A stretch of 64,000 nucleotides of DNA from JAVBLG01 sp031553655. GTDB lineage: Bacteria > Desulfobacterota > Desulfovibrionia > Desulfovibrionales > Desulfovibrionaceae. The notes beneath the pieces were generated by a model. That model made no database searches. It was not told where the DNA came from and saw nothing but the letters and a program-made list of their open reading frames with translations. The stretch lies in NCBI GenBank assembly GCA_031553655.1, contig JAVBLG010000023.1:1-64000 (forward strand). Direction: 5' to 3'. The translations under genes and the position numbers were made by a program. Positions 40,834 through 49,662 of this stretch are shown here, one piece after another. Numbering within the stretch: the first letter of the stretch is position 1; each line of letters begins with the position of its first letter.

Positions 40834-43800
40834 CTACACGGCTAAGTCCATCAGTAATCTGATTCTATTACGCTGATTGGCCTCACTGGACCCCTGGTCG
40901 TAATCTATGGCGGTTATATTAGCATCCGGGTAGCGCCTTTTGAGTTCGCGAAAAATGCCCTTGCCCGTAATGTGATTGGGCAGACAACCGAATGGTTGCA
41001 CGCAGATTATATTTTTTATTCCACATTCAAGATACTTGAGCATCTCGGCGGCCAGAAGCCAGCCTTCCCCGGCCTGATGCCCGAAAGAAACCAGCCCTTC
41101 GGCCTGTTTACGCAAGACATCAAAAGGCACCGGTTGTTCGAATATCCGGCTGCCTTTCAGGGCCGTAAAAAATGGCGCACGACAGTAGTCTACCAATTGC
41201 CGCAATACTCTGCTTTTGATATCCGCTTGCCAGGAGCCGCCCAGATTCTGCCGCCGGAAAATATCGTCGTAGAGACAGTACAAAAAAAAGTCCATCATGT
41301 CCGGCAGAACAGCTTCGCCACCTTCAGCTTCAATAGTATGAATCAAATTATTGTTGGCCACATTGTGGTACTTGACCAGAATTTCCCCCACAATAGCCAC
41401 CCGCGCCCTGCGTGAACCGGCCACCCTTGGAATGGCCTCGAATGCGCGCACCATGTCACGCATGACCGAGGCATACAGCCCACGCCGACCGGCCCGCACA
41501 ACCTCCGCGCCCTTATCCAGCCATAGCTCCGCAGTTTCTTCAGTCTGCCCTCGCCTTACCTCGTAAGGGGCCACACGCAGTTTGAGGCGACTCAAAAGGT
41601 CGGCGAAGCACACACCCAAAAAAAATCTTTTCATTAGTTGCCAGTCAATTTCAAAGCCGGGGCTGGACTCAAAACCGCCAGTGTTCAGTGATACGACCGG
41701 AATATGCCCCAGTTCGGCGTCGTGCAGAGCCTTGCGCAGCAGAGCATAATAATTTGTAGCCCTACAGGCCCCACCGCTCTGGTAAGTGAGCAAAGCGACT
41801 TGATCGGGGTCAAAACCGCTGTGGCGTACCGCATGAACAAGTTGTCCCACAGTTATGATGGCCGGATAGCAGACATCATTGTTCACCAGGCCCAGCCCCC
41901 GCTCCACTGCTTCCGGCGGCAAATCGGGCAGAAAGGCCGTTTTATAACCGCAGCCTGCGCAGGCTTCGTGTATCAGACGCGACACATCCGCGCTTAAAAG
42001 GGGCACAAGTATGGTGTGGGTTGCACGCATATCACGAGTGAAAACAGCCTTCGTATGCGCGGCCTGCGGCACGGCTCTCGCGGCACGACGGTTGCGACGG
42101 TATTCCATGGAAGCCAAAAGCGAGCGTATCCTGATGCGCGCCGGCCCGATATTATGCCCTTCGTCTATTTTAATCTGGGTATAAAAATTCCCTCCGGCCG
42201 CCAGAATTTCTTCAATCTGCTCGGCGGTAAGCGCGGAGAGGCCGCAACCAAAGGAAACAAGGTGGACCAGGGCCAGATTGTGAGTTCCGGCGGCCACCGC
42301 TGCCGCGCGATAAAGGCGCGAATGGTACGTCCATTGATCCACCACGCGCAATTCCAGAGGCCCGGCCAGATGGGCAACCGAATCTTCGGTGAGTACTGCC
42401 ACACCCAAAGAAGCTATATAGTCGGCTATGCCGTGATGTATTTCCGGATCAATATGATAGGGATGCCCGGCCAGAATCACCCCGTTTTTTCCCGAAAGTT
42501 TGAGCTTGTTGAGAACTTTTTCGCCACTTTGGCGCATGAAACGCTGAAAATTGTCTTGGGCGACAAAGGCGGCATCCACTGCGGCGGACAGTTCGGCCGA
42601 AGAAATACCTGCAAAAAGCTCTATTCTTTTCAACTGGTTGAGCAAGGCACGTTTTTCCAGAGGCAGGAACGGGCAATAAAATTTAATATCACTGTTACGT
42701 AATAAATCAATATTGTTGAAAACAAGCTCGGGGTAACCGCTCACCACCGGGCAATTGTAGTGATTATGCTGATCTGCGAAGGCCTTACGCTCCATGGGGA
42801 GGCAGGGGTAGAAAATAGCGTTTACGTCCTTGGACAACAGGTCCATGATGTGCCCGTGGGCCAACTTGGCCGGATAGCACAGGGTTTGCGACGGTATGGT
42901 GTGGCAACCCATGGCGTAAAGTTCGCGGGAGCTTTCAGCCGAGAGTATTACTTCAAAATCCAAATACGTAAAAAGCGCATTCCACAGCGGAAAATTTTCA
43001 AAAACATTCAAAACACGAGGAATGCCGATGCGCCCGCGCAGGGCCGAACGACGCTTCACTACAGTTACACCGCCCGCGCCGGAAAATTCCCGATTCCCGC
43101 CGGAGGCATATTCCCCACTGAAGAGCGCCCGATATTTCAAGGCTGAAAGATTGTCGGCCTCGCTGATTTTGTTCTTTTCGGCCCCGGCCCCGCGCGAGCA
43201 ACGATTTCCGGCCACAAAACGCCGTTTATCGGCAAAGTTGGAAATAGTCAGGCGACAATTGTTAGGACAATTGCGGCAACGCCCGATGCGGGTATCAACC
43301 CTGAACTCCTCCAGAGCTGATCTGTCGGCTATGGTGGAAGCCCGCCCGTTGGCCGGGCCTCGCGCTCTGGCAATAAGCGCCGCGCCGAATGCGCCCATAA
43401 GCCCGGCTATGTCCGGCCTGGTAACTTCGCGGCCCAGGCATATTTCCAAGGCACGCAGCAGAGCGTTGTTGAGAAAGGCCCCGCCCTGGGCCATCACATG
43501 GGGGCCAAGGCTGTCCACATTGTTGATTTTGATAACCTTGTAGAGCGCGTTGCGAATTACGGAAAAAGACAGCCCGGCTGCTATGTCGCCCACGCTCGCC
43601 CCTTCTTTCTGGGCCTGTTTTACTCTGGAGTTCATGAAAACAGTGCAGCGCGTTCCCAAATCAAGGGGACGCGAGGCTGAAAGGGCCTTGCTTACAAAAG
43701 TGGAAAGGCTCATGCCCAGCGAAGCGGCAAAAGTTTCTACAAAAGATCCGCAGCCCGAAGAACAGGCTTCGTTGAGCTGGATGCGGTCGATTACCCCGTC

Positions 43801-45126
43801 GTGAATATGCATGCATTTGATGTCTTGCCCGCCAATGTCCAAGATATAGGTGACTTCGGGCAGAAAAAACCTGGCCGCTGTCCAGTGGGCCACAGTTTCC
43901 ACTTCGTCTATGTCAAGATTGAGCGCGGCCCGCACCAGCGCGCTGCCGTAACCGGTTACCGCTGCCGCTCCTATGTGGGCCTCACGCGGCATTTTTTTAT
44001 ATATGTCCCTGAGTATGCCTATGGCGGTATCAAGTGGCGACCCTTGGCGTGAAACATAAGCTTCGTGTAAAATGCGGCCGTGCTCGTCCACACACACGGC
44101 TTTGGTGGTGGTTGACCCCATATCAAAGCCCACAAACACATTTCCCCTGCAATCGCCAAAGGAGGCGCGTATGGCGCGCTCGCTCTTGTGACGGCGGAAA
44201 AAATCTTCTCTCTGCCCAGCGTCGGCGAAAAGGGGCGGCAAGCGCGATTCAGAAAGGCGCTCGCCGCGCGTGTTCAGAGAATCAAGAAAAGCCGCGAAAT
44301 CTTCCGTGGTAACAATTTTTGCGTCTATACGTCCCATGCCCATATGGGCCGCGCCAAGGGCCACGAAATATTCAGCATATTGTGGAAGCACGGCCTTGTC
44401 TTCTTCAAGGCGCAAAACTTTCTGAAAGCGTTTTTTCAAAAAGCGGGTGAACGCCAGCGGCCCGCCGAGAAAAACAACTTTCCCCCTTATTTCGCGGCCG
44501 CAGGCCAGACCGCTCACGGTCTGTTCCACCACGGCGTGAAAAATGGAGGCGGCTATGTCTTCTCTGGTGCAGCCGTCGTTAAGCAGGGGCAGAATGTCGG
44601 CCTTGGCAAAAACACCGCAACGCGAGGCGATGGGATAAACGACATTATATTTTTCGGCTAATTCGTCCAGCCCGGCTACGTCAGTGTTAAGCATGGCCGC
44701 CATATGATCAAGAAAAGCCCCGGTGCCGCCGGCGCAAACTTCATTCATGCGCAGCTCGGCCCCGCCGCTGAAAAAAATTATCTTGGCGTCTTCACCGCCC
44801 AATTCAATGGAAACGTCACATTCCGGCAAGCGTTTTCTAAGGCATTCGGCGCAAGCGGTAACTTCCTGCACAAAATCAAGGCCGCTCTCTTTGGCCAAAT
44901 CCATGGCCCCGGAGCCGGTGGCGGAAACAATGAAGGAGTAACCTGGCAAATTGGCCAGAGCTTCGCGCCCCAGGCGCTCCACCGTGGCCCGCACCTCGGA
45001 AAAATGGCGCTCATAGCGCAAAAACAAAGGTTCTCCCTGCTCGTCAATCACTGCAAGCTTTACCGTGGAAGAACCTATGTCGACTCCGAAGTATCCAATA
45101 GGCAATGCCGCGCTCATATTTTCCAT
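40834..45126 (-). CDS. Giant double-domain acyl-CoA dehydratase activase (BcrA/BadF/HgdC type with DUF2229)
   Basis: A 1430-residue protein. The first ASKHA ATPase domain begins GYFGVDIGSSTVKLAVIDE and has NEVCAGGTGAF; the second begins near residue 332 with FVGFDMGSTTTKAVCVDE and has NEACSSGCGSF. The cysteines there bind the bridging [4Fe-4S] cluster in HgdC-like activators. A DUF2229/HgdB-like region follows, with RCRNCPNNCRL near 635, and several further cysteines (CAGCGYKTAF, YQSGGACRATNY). Such proteins use ATP to push electrons into low-potential dehydratases or reductases. No partner dehydratase is adjacent, so the target is unknown. Confidence 0.88.
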   Translation of the reverse strand: MENMSAALPIGYFGVDIGSSTVKLAVIDEQGEPLFLRYERHFSEVRATVERLGREALANLPGYSFIVSATGSGAMDLAKESGLDFVQEVTACAECLRKRLPECDVSIELGGEDAKIIFFSGGAELRMNEVCAGGTGAFLDHMAAMLNTDVAGLDELAEKYNVVYPIASRCGVFAKADILPLLNDGCTREDIAASIFHAVVEQTVSGLACGREIRGKVVFLGGPLAFTRFLKKRFQKVLRLEEDKAVLPQYAEYFVALGAAHMGMGRIDAKIVTTEDFAAFLDSLNTRGERLSESRLPPLFADAGQREDFFRRHKSERAIRASFGDCRGNVFVGFDMGSTTTKAVCVDEHGRILHEAYVSRQGSPLDTAIGILRDIYKKMPREAHIGAAAVTGYGSALVRAALNLDIDEVETVAHWTAARFFLPEVTYILDIGGQDIKCMHIHDGVIDRIQLNEACSSGCGSFVETFAASLGMSLSTFVSKALSASRPLDLGTRCTVFMNSRVKQAQKEGASVGDIAAGLSFSVIRNALYKVIKINNVDSLGPHVMAQGGAFLNNALLRALEICLGREVTRPDIAGLMGAFGAALIARARGPANGRASTIADRSALEEFRVDTRIGRCRNCPNNCRLTISNFADKRRFVAGNRCSRGAGAEKNKISEADNLSALKYRALFSGEYASGGNREFSGAGGVTVVKRRSALRGRIGIPRVLNVFENFPLWNALFTYLDFEVILSAESSRELYAMGCHTIPSQTLCYPAKLAHGHIMDLLSKDVNAIFYPCLPMERKAFADQHNHYNCPVVSGYPELVFNNIDLLRNSDIKFYCPFLPLEKRALLNQLKRIELFAGISSAELSAAVDAAFVAQDNFQRFMRQSGEKVLNKLKLSGKNGVILAGHPYHIDPEIHHGIADYIASLGVAVLTEDSVAHLAGPLELRVVDQWTYHSRLYRAAAVAAGTHNLALVHLVSFGCGLSALTAEQIEEILAAGGNFYTQIKIDEGHNIGPARIRIRSLLASMEYRRNRRAARAVPQAAHTKAVFTRDMRATHTILVPLLSADVSRLIHEACAGCGYKTAFLPDLPPEAVERGLGLVNNDVCYPAIITVGQLVHAVRHSGFDPDQVALLTYQSGGACRATNYYALLRKALHDAELGHIPVVSLNTGGFESSPGFEIDWQLMKRFFLGVCFADLLSRLKLRVAPYEVRRGQTEETAELWLDKGAEVVRAGRRGLYASVMRDMVRAFEAIPRVAGSRRARVAIVGEILVKYHNVANNNLIHTIEAEGGEAVLPDMMDFFLYCLYDDIFRRQNLGGSWQADIKSRVLRQLVDYCRAPFFTALKGSRIFEQPVPFDVLRKQAEGLVSFGHQAGEGWLLAAEMLKYLECGIKNIICVQPFGCLPNHITGKGIFRELKRRYPDANITAIDYDQGSSEANQRNRIRLLMDLAV

Positions 45127-45304
45127 CCCGTTGGAACAATCAGAACAAGATGTGGGACATCAGCGAATCCGCTACAGTTACCTAATCATATTAACTATAA
45201 TACGGGAAAAGTATGTTATTATTTGGGCTGCGCGCTTCGTATGCCCAGGCATGGGCATACTCCGGCCGCGACTATTGCGATCGCGTAAAAGTCAGACGAG
45301 CCTG

Positions 45305-46747
45305 TTATTGATGAGTTGAAGCCAAATCAATCATTTTTTGCATGGAAATTTCCACCGATTGTGGGTCAGTAACGTCCTGGCGCAAAAATTCGTTAATTTT
45401 GGGCATCATTATTATAGCCTTGTCAATGTCGGGATTGGAACCACGCGCGTAAGCCCCTATGTTGATCATGTCTTCAACTTTGCGGAATGTACTCATATTA
45501 TTGATTACAACCCGGCCCGACAGCACTTGCTCCCTGGTGCAGATATCCGAACGCAAACGGCTTATGGAACGCAATACGTCAATTGCCGGAAAATGCCCCT
45601 GGTCGGCCAAATCGCGGGTGAGAACCACGTGCCCGTCAAGAATGGAACGCACCGCGTCGGCAATGGGTTCGTTAAAGTCGTCACCGTCCACCAGCACGGT
45701 ATAAATTCCGGTTATAGTGCCGAGGGCCGATCTGCCGGTGCGCTCCAGCAGTTTCGGCAACTGCGCGAACACCGTGGGGGTATAGCCCTTGGTCGTGGGC
45801 GGCTCACCCACAGCCAGACCCACCTCGCGTGCGGCCATGGCAAAACGGGTTACCGAGTCCATCATCAACAGCACGTCCATGCCTTTGTCGCGGAAGTATT
45901 CGGCCACAGCGGTAGCCGCATAGGCCGCGCGCATGCGCACCAGGGGAGACTGATCGGAAGTAGCGATTACCAGCACCGAGCGAGCCATACCAGCCGGGCC
46001 CAGGTCGCGCTCCATAAACTCCACCACTTCACGGCCGCGTTCGCCAATCAGGCCTATTACGTTGACGTCGGCCTTGGTATAGCGGGCCATCATGCCCATG
46101 AGCGTGGACTTGCCCACACCAGAACCGGCCATAATGCCCACACGCTGCCCTTTGCCCAGCGTAAGAAGAGAGTTGATGGAACGCACGCCCACATCAAGAA
46201 TATCGGTAATGCGCGGTCGTTGCAGAGGGCTTGGGGGATCGGCATAAAGCGGGGCCAGGGCTGGCATCCACTGCAACCGGGCCTCGTCGGCCCAGGCCGG
46301 AGAAAACTCCATCTGTTCCTTCAGCTGTTTGGCAAAATTGGCTTTGCCCTCGGCAGAAATCGGCAAGGGGCTGCCGGACAGTTCGGCGCTAACCGGTGGA
46401 CCGCTGTCCAAAGGAGTTCCAAAAGCGTCAAAAGCCCGACCCAACAGTTCGGGACCAACGGGAAAAACCGGAGGCAGGCTGGAATTGCGGATTAGGCTGC
46501 CCGGCTGTATGCCGCGCATGTCGCCATAGGGCATAAAAAGCAGGTTGCCGTCGCGAAAACCCACTACTTCGGCGGCTATGCCGGCAGAGCGGATATTTTC
46601 AGGCAAAAGATGACACACCGCCCCCAAGGGAGCCCGGATACCGCCACCTTCCACCACAAGGCCCACCACTTTGTTGACCTTGCCGAAAATCTGGGCCGGA
46701 TTACACTGCTCAAGCAGCTTGCGGCAGGACGCCGGATCGAGTTTCAT
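45305..46747 (-). CDS. fliI: Flagellar export ATPase FliI, with an internal insertion
   Basis: A 480-residue protein, longer than the usual ~440. The start is the ATG at 46747 (MKLDPASC). Walker A is GIMAGSGVGKSTLMGM, followed by IGERGREVVEF and LLMMDSVTRFAMAARE. The extra residues lie between the N-terminal barrel and the ATPase domain (AEGKANFAKQLKEQMEF to MPALAPL), where relatives have a short linker before DPPSPLQRP. FliI powers export of flagellar subunits. It is the last gene of the fliF-G-x-H-I block, 21 bp from fliH. Confidence 0.95.
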   Translation of the reverse strand: MKLDPASCRKLLEQCNPAQIFGKVNKVVGLVVEGGGIRAPLGAVCHLLPENIRSAGIAAEVVGFRDGNLLFMPYGDMRGIQPGSLIRNSSLPPVFPVGPELLGRAFDAFGTPLDSGPPVSAELSGSPLPISAEGKANFAKQLKEQMEFSPAWADEARLQWMPALAPLYADPPSPLQRPRITDILDVGVRSINSLLTLGKGQRVGIMAGSGVGKSTLMGMMARYTKADVNVIGLIGERGREVVEFMERDLGPAGMARSVLVIATSDQSPLVRMRAAYAATAVAEYFRDKGMDVLLMMDSVTRFAMAAREVGLAVGEPPTTKGYTPTVFAQLPKLLERTGRSALGTITGIYTVLVDGDDFNEPIADAVRSILDGHVVLTRDLADQGHFPAIDVLRSISRLRSDICTREQVLSGRVVINNMSTFRKVEDMINIGAYARGSNPDIDKAIIMMPKINEFLRQDVTDPQSVEISMQKMIDLASTHQ

Positions 46748-46768
46748 CAATGCTACCCGACACAGCCC

Positions 46769-48154
46769 TTAACTGTTTTTTGGGGGTAAAAATCCCCCCC
46801 CGGCTAATGCTTCATTTGTGGAGTCATCATAGCCGTCGCCCAAAAGCTCGCGCTCCAGAGCGTCGAGAACCCCGAGCGGGGCTTCCGGCACGGCGGAAGC
46901 GGCAGAGGCGGCCACTCCAGAAAATTCCCGGGGCATTGCCACCCGTGGAGCAACCGGGGATGGAGGCTGGGCGTGCGCCTGCGGAGCCGCGTCTATATCA
47001 GGCCTTACAGAATCCCGGCCCGCGGGCAACGGTAACATATCGTCTTCGGGCATAGGCACTGCCGCATCCGATTCAGCATCCGGAATATATTCCTCGTCAG
47101 GGGCAAGGGGGGCCGCATCCGCATCACCGCCCTCAGAATCCACACCCATATCCGACACTACAGCGTCTTCGACCACGGGTTCGGCTTCGGCCGCCTGGGG
47201 AATACCTTCAGGATAGGCCAGGGGCATTATGGTTTCCACAGAAGAATTAAACGCGTCAGCCACAACGCTCATGGCCTCTTCATCCAGTTGCGACTTGGGA
47301 ATGGTGAGATTGTTGATAATATTTTCCACAGCCGCGCGGCGCACTTCCATACGGTTATCAACGGCCCCGTATTCGCTTTCCAGGGCAAATCCACCCGGCT
47401 CCACGCGCTCATCGACGCGTACATTCCAATTTTCAACCCCGGCAAAGCGCTCGCGCCCGGCGGAAATGATGTCGGACACAGCCTCTTCATCCTGAGGATT
47501 CACGCGAATGGTCAAAGATCGTTTTTGATCCAGATAGGTCACCGACTCCACAAGCAGTGCATTCAGAATATTCCGGCGGTCGGCATTCAGCACGTATCCG
47601 GTAGCCTTTTCCACACAGGCCTTCACAGTTTCCGCCAACTCTTGCCGCCATCCGTCAAAAATCGACATACACTGTCCGTTTACGCCCGACAGCACCGCCG
47701 CTATGGAATCGCCCATGGCCGCGCGAAAGGCCTGCAATTCTTCTTTTGACGCTTCAATTCCGGCGTCAAAACCCTGCTCGTGGGCGGTCTCAAATTTTTT
47801 GACGGCCTCATTCTCAATGTCTTTGGCACTGTCACTCAGGCGTTGAGCCTCAGCTCGCACATCTTCGGCCCTGTGCAGCTCGGCCCGAGATTCATTGATT
47901 ATACTCTTGGCTTCTTCCCTGGCTTCGGCCAAAATTTTCTCACGTTCCCCATAGGCCTCGCCCAGAATGAGTCTGGCCTTTTCTATGGCCCTGGTTCTCA
48001 CTGTTGCTTCAAAGCTGGCCAAAGACCGCTGCTGCAATTGCTCCTTGCGCGAAGCCGCCTGCATAGCGTCAAGACTTTCCACGGTGGCTTCATTGTTTGA
48101 AGCCGGTCCCATAAAAATCTTGCCGATTTTTTTATTCTTTCCATCCGCCTGCAT
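46769..48154 (-). CDS. fliH: Flagellar export regulator FliH, with a long acidic C-terminal extension
   Basis: About 461 residues; family members usually have 230-280. The start chosen is MQADGKNK, after GGGAAGTGG. The N-terminal half is a charged coiled coil (AYGEREKILAEAREEAKSII). The core HrpE/FliH domain lies at about 130-290, with ESEYGAVDNRMEVRRA. From about residue 290 the protein is acidic, Pro/Ala-rich and apparently disordered, ending GGGFLPPKNS. FliH regulates FliI and tethers it to the export gate. The extension is unusual; FliI in the same operon also has extra residues. Confidence 0.85.
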   Translation of the reverse strand: MQADGKNKKIGKIFMGPASNNEATVESLDAMQAASRKEQLQQRSLASFEATVRTRAIEKARLILGEAYGEREKILAEAREEAKSIINESRAELHRAEDVRAEAQRLSDSAKDIENEAVKKFETAHEQGFDAGIEASKEELQAFRAAMGDSIAAVLSGVNGQCMSIFDGWRQELAETVKACVEKATGYVLNADRRNILNALLVESVTYLDQKRSLTIRVNPQDEEAVSDIISAGRERFAGVENWNVRVDERVEPGGFALESEYGAVDNRMEVRRAAVENIINNLTIPKSQLDEEAMSVVADAFNSSVETIMPLAYPEGIPQAAEAEPVVEDAVVSDMGVDSEGGDADAAPLAPDEEYIPDAESDAAVPMPEDDMLPLPAGRDSVRPDIDAAPQAHAQPPSPVAPRVAMPREFSGVAASAASAVPEAPLGVLDALERELLGDGYDDSTNEALAGGGFLPPKNS

Positions 48155-48175
48155 GGCCACTTCCCGATTATTCAA

Positions 48176-48373
48176 AAAACTGACAGTAAAAATTCAGAAC
48201 AAATTTCAAATTAAAATACAATAAGAACCGCAGAGTCGCTTATTCTCGTAGCTTTATTGGCCTCCGCCGCCTTGAACGGCGGCTCGGCATCAAATTTTTT
48301 ACGGCAGTCGCTGGAGCTCCCGCCTAAGTTACGAGCGCTGTGCGCTCGGGCGGCCCTGTCAAAGCACGGACCA
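48176..48373. other. GC-rich spacer between fliG and fliH with several small palindromes
   Basis: The spacer between two flagellar genes that normally touch is about 250 bp here. It includes CCGCCGCCTTGAACGGCGG near 48269, AGCGCTGTGCGCT near 48339, and AAGTTACGAGCG. The string CCGCCTAAGTT recurs in complement near 23655 (AACTTAGGCGG), so part may be dispersed repeat. No coding potential is apparent. Confidence 0.45.
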
Positions 48374-48375
48374 CC

Positions 48376-48416
48376 GTTTGTGTAAACCTCCGGCTTCGCC
48401 TCCGGTTTACACAAAC
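48376..48416 (-). terminator. Hairpin with 13-bp arms containing the fliG stop codon
   Basis: GTTTGTGTAAACC at 48376-48388 pairs with GGTTTACACAAAC at 48404-48416, with an inner GGC/GCC. The TAA stop of fliG lies in one arm. There is no T-run, so it may be a processing or stability signal within the operon, not a full terminator. Confidence 0.55.
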
Positions 48417-49405
48417 ACGTCGCTGTTACCCCTATTAATAACAACCTTTCCTTCCGTTTCAAGCCGCCGCACGATCTTCACTATATTCTGCTGAGCGCCT
48501 TCCACGTCGGAAAGACGCGTTGGTCCCATATACTCCAATTCTTCGCGGATCATGTTGGCCGCGCGCTCGGACATGTTCTTGAAGAACTTTTCCTTGAGAT
48601 CGTCGCTGGCTCCGCGCAGGGCCATAGTAAGTTCCTCGTTGGAAATTTCCTTGAGCAATTCGCGCATGCCGCGATCGTCCAAGGATTTGCAGTCTTCAAA
48701 CACGAACATGAGGTTGCGGATGTCTTCGGCCATTTGCGCCGAATCTTCCTCTATTTCCGAAAGCACTTCCTCTTCAGTGGCTCTGTCCACCGAGTTGAGT
48801 ATTTCGGCCACGGCTGACACGCCACCCACTTTTTTGCCTTCTTTGCCGCCCATGGCAATGAGCTGGCTTTGCAGCACCTTGTCCACTTCCATAAGCATAT
48901 CTTCGGGCACAGCCTCAAGGCGCGCAAGGCGCATCAGCACTTCGGCGCGCACACCAGCCGGAAGGGTTGTCAAAAGCGCGGCCGCCTGATCCGGGTGCAG
49001 GTGACCAAGAATAAGGGCCAGGGTTTGCGGATGTTCGTTGCGCAGCATCTGAGACAAAAGGCGCGGACTGACTGTTTCCAGCTCGCGGAAAGGCGCCGGG
49101 CCGGAATCGAGGCTTAGGGAGTCCATGATATATTTGGCGGTTTCCGGATCCACGTTCTTCATGAGCAGACGCTTCAAAATATCCGAGCCTCCGGAAACCA
49201 TATCCACACCGGCTACCAGGGAGTCGTGGAATTCGCGCAGGACTTCTTCCACTGTTTCTTTTGGCACAGGATCAAGCTCCACTATGGCCTTGGATATGGC
49301 GGCTATTTCCTGGCGCTCCATGCGCTTGAAAATATCAGACGTGAATTTGTCGCCCATGGCGAGCAAAAGCACGGCGATCTTCTGGTGTCCGGTCAAATCT
49401 GCCAT
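48407..49405 (-). CDS. fliG: Flagellar motor switch protein FliG
   Basis: A 332-residue protein of normal family length. The N-terminal domain has GHQKIAVLLLAMGDKF, the middle domain NEHPQTLALILGHL with its EHPQ motif, and the C-terminal torque domain FVFEDCKSLDDRGMRELL with the charged residues that contact the stator, followed by NMSERAANMIREELEYMGP. FliG sits on the FliF ring and links rotor to stator. It lies between the small coiled-coil gene and fliH. Confidence 0.95.
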   Translation of the reverse strand: MADLTGHQKIAVLLLAMGDKFTSDIFKRMERQEIAAISKAIVELDPVPKETVEEVLREFHDSLVAGVDMVSGGSDILKRLLMKNVDPETAKYIMDSLSLDSGPAPFRELETVSPRLLSQMLRNEHPQTLALILGHLHPDQAAALLTTLPAGVRAEVLMRLARLEAVPEDMLMEVDKVLQSQLIAMGGKEGKKVGGVSAVAEILNSVDRATEEEVLSEIEEDSAQMAEDIRNLMFVFEDCKSLDDRGMRELLKEISNEELTMALRGASDDLKEKFFKNMSERAANMIREELEYMGPTRLSDVEGAQQNIVKIVRRLETEGKVVINRGNSDVFV

Positions 49406-49446
49406 TTCATGCTCCGTATATTATGTGAAATTCAAATGTCCGAAAT

Positions 49447-49662
49447 TTAATCAATTTTCTTAACCCATGTTTTTATGAGCCACACGGTTTTCTCTATATT
49501 TCTTTCAGACATCTGAAAGAGCCGGAGCTTGAGTTCTTCAATACGCCGGCTCATTTCGCGCTGTTGATCGCGCAGGGCTTTAAGCTCGGCCAGCGTCATG
49601 GCGGAGGGGGTTTGCCCTCCGCCGACGGCCGGCTGTGTATCATCAAGCTGTCTTTTCGCCAT
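49447..49662 (-). CDS. Small coiled-coil protein between fliF and fliG, unknown
   Basis: A 71-residue frame whose ATG lies inside the last codons of fliF (20-bp overlap in another frame), arguing for translational coupling. Residues 20-50 are helical and heptad-like (LAELKALRDQQREMSRRIEE), and the end is basic (WLIKTWVKKID). The position in the operon and absence of a gap suggest a real gene, possibly an accessory or assembly protein of the basal body. No family is recognised. Confidence 0.65.
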   Translation of the reverse strand: MAKRQLDDTQPAVGGGQTPSAMTLAELKALRDQQREMSRRIEELKLRLFQMSERNIEKTVWLIKTWVKKID

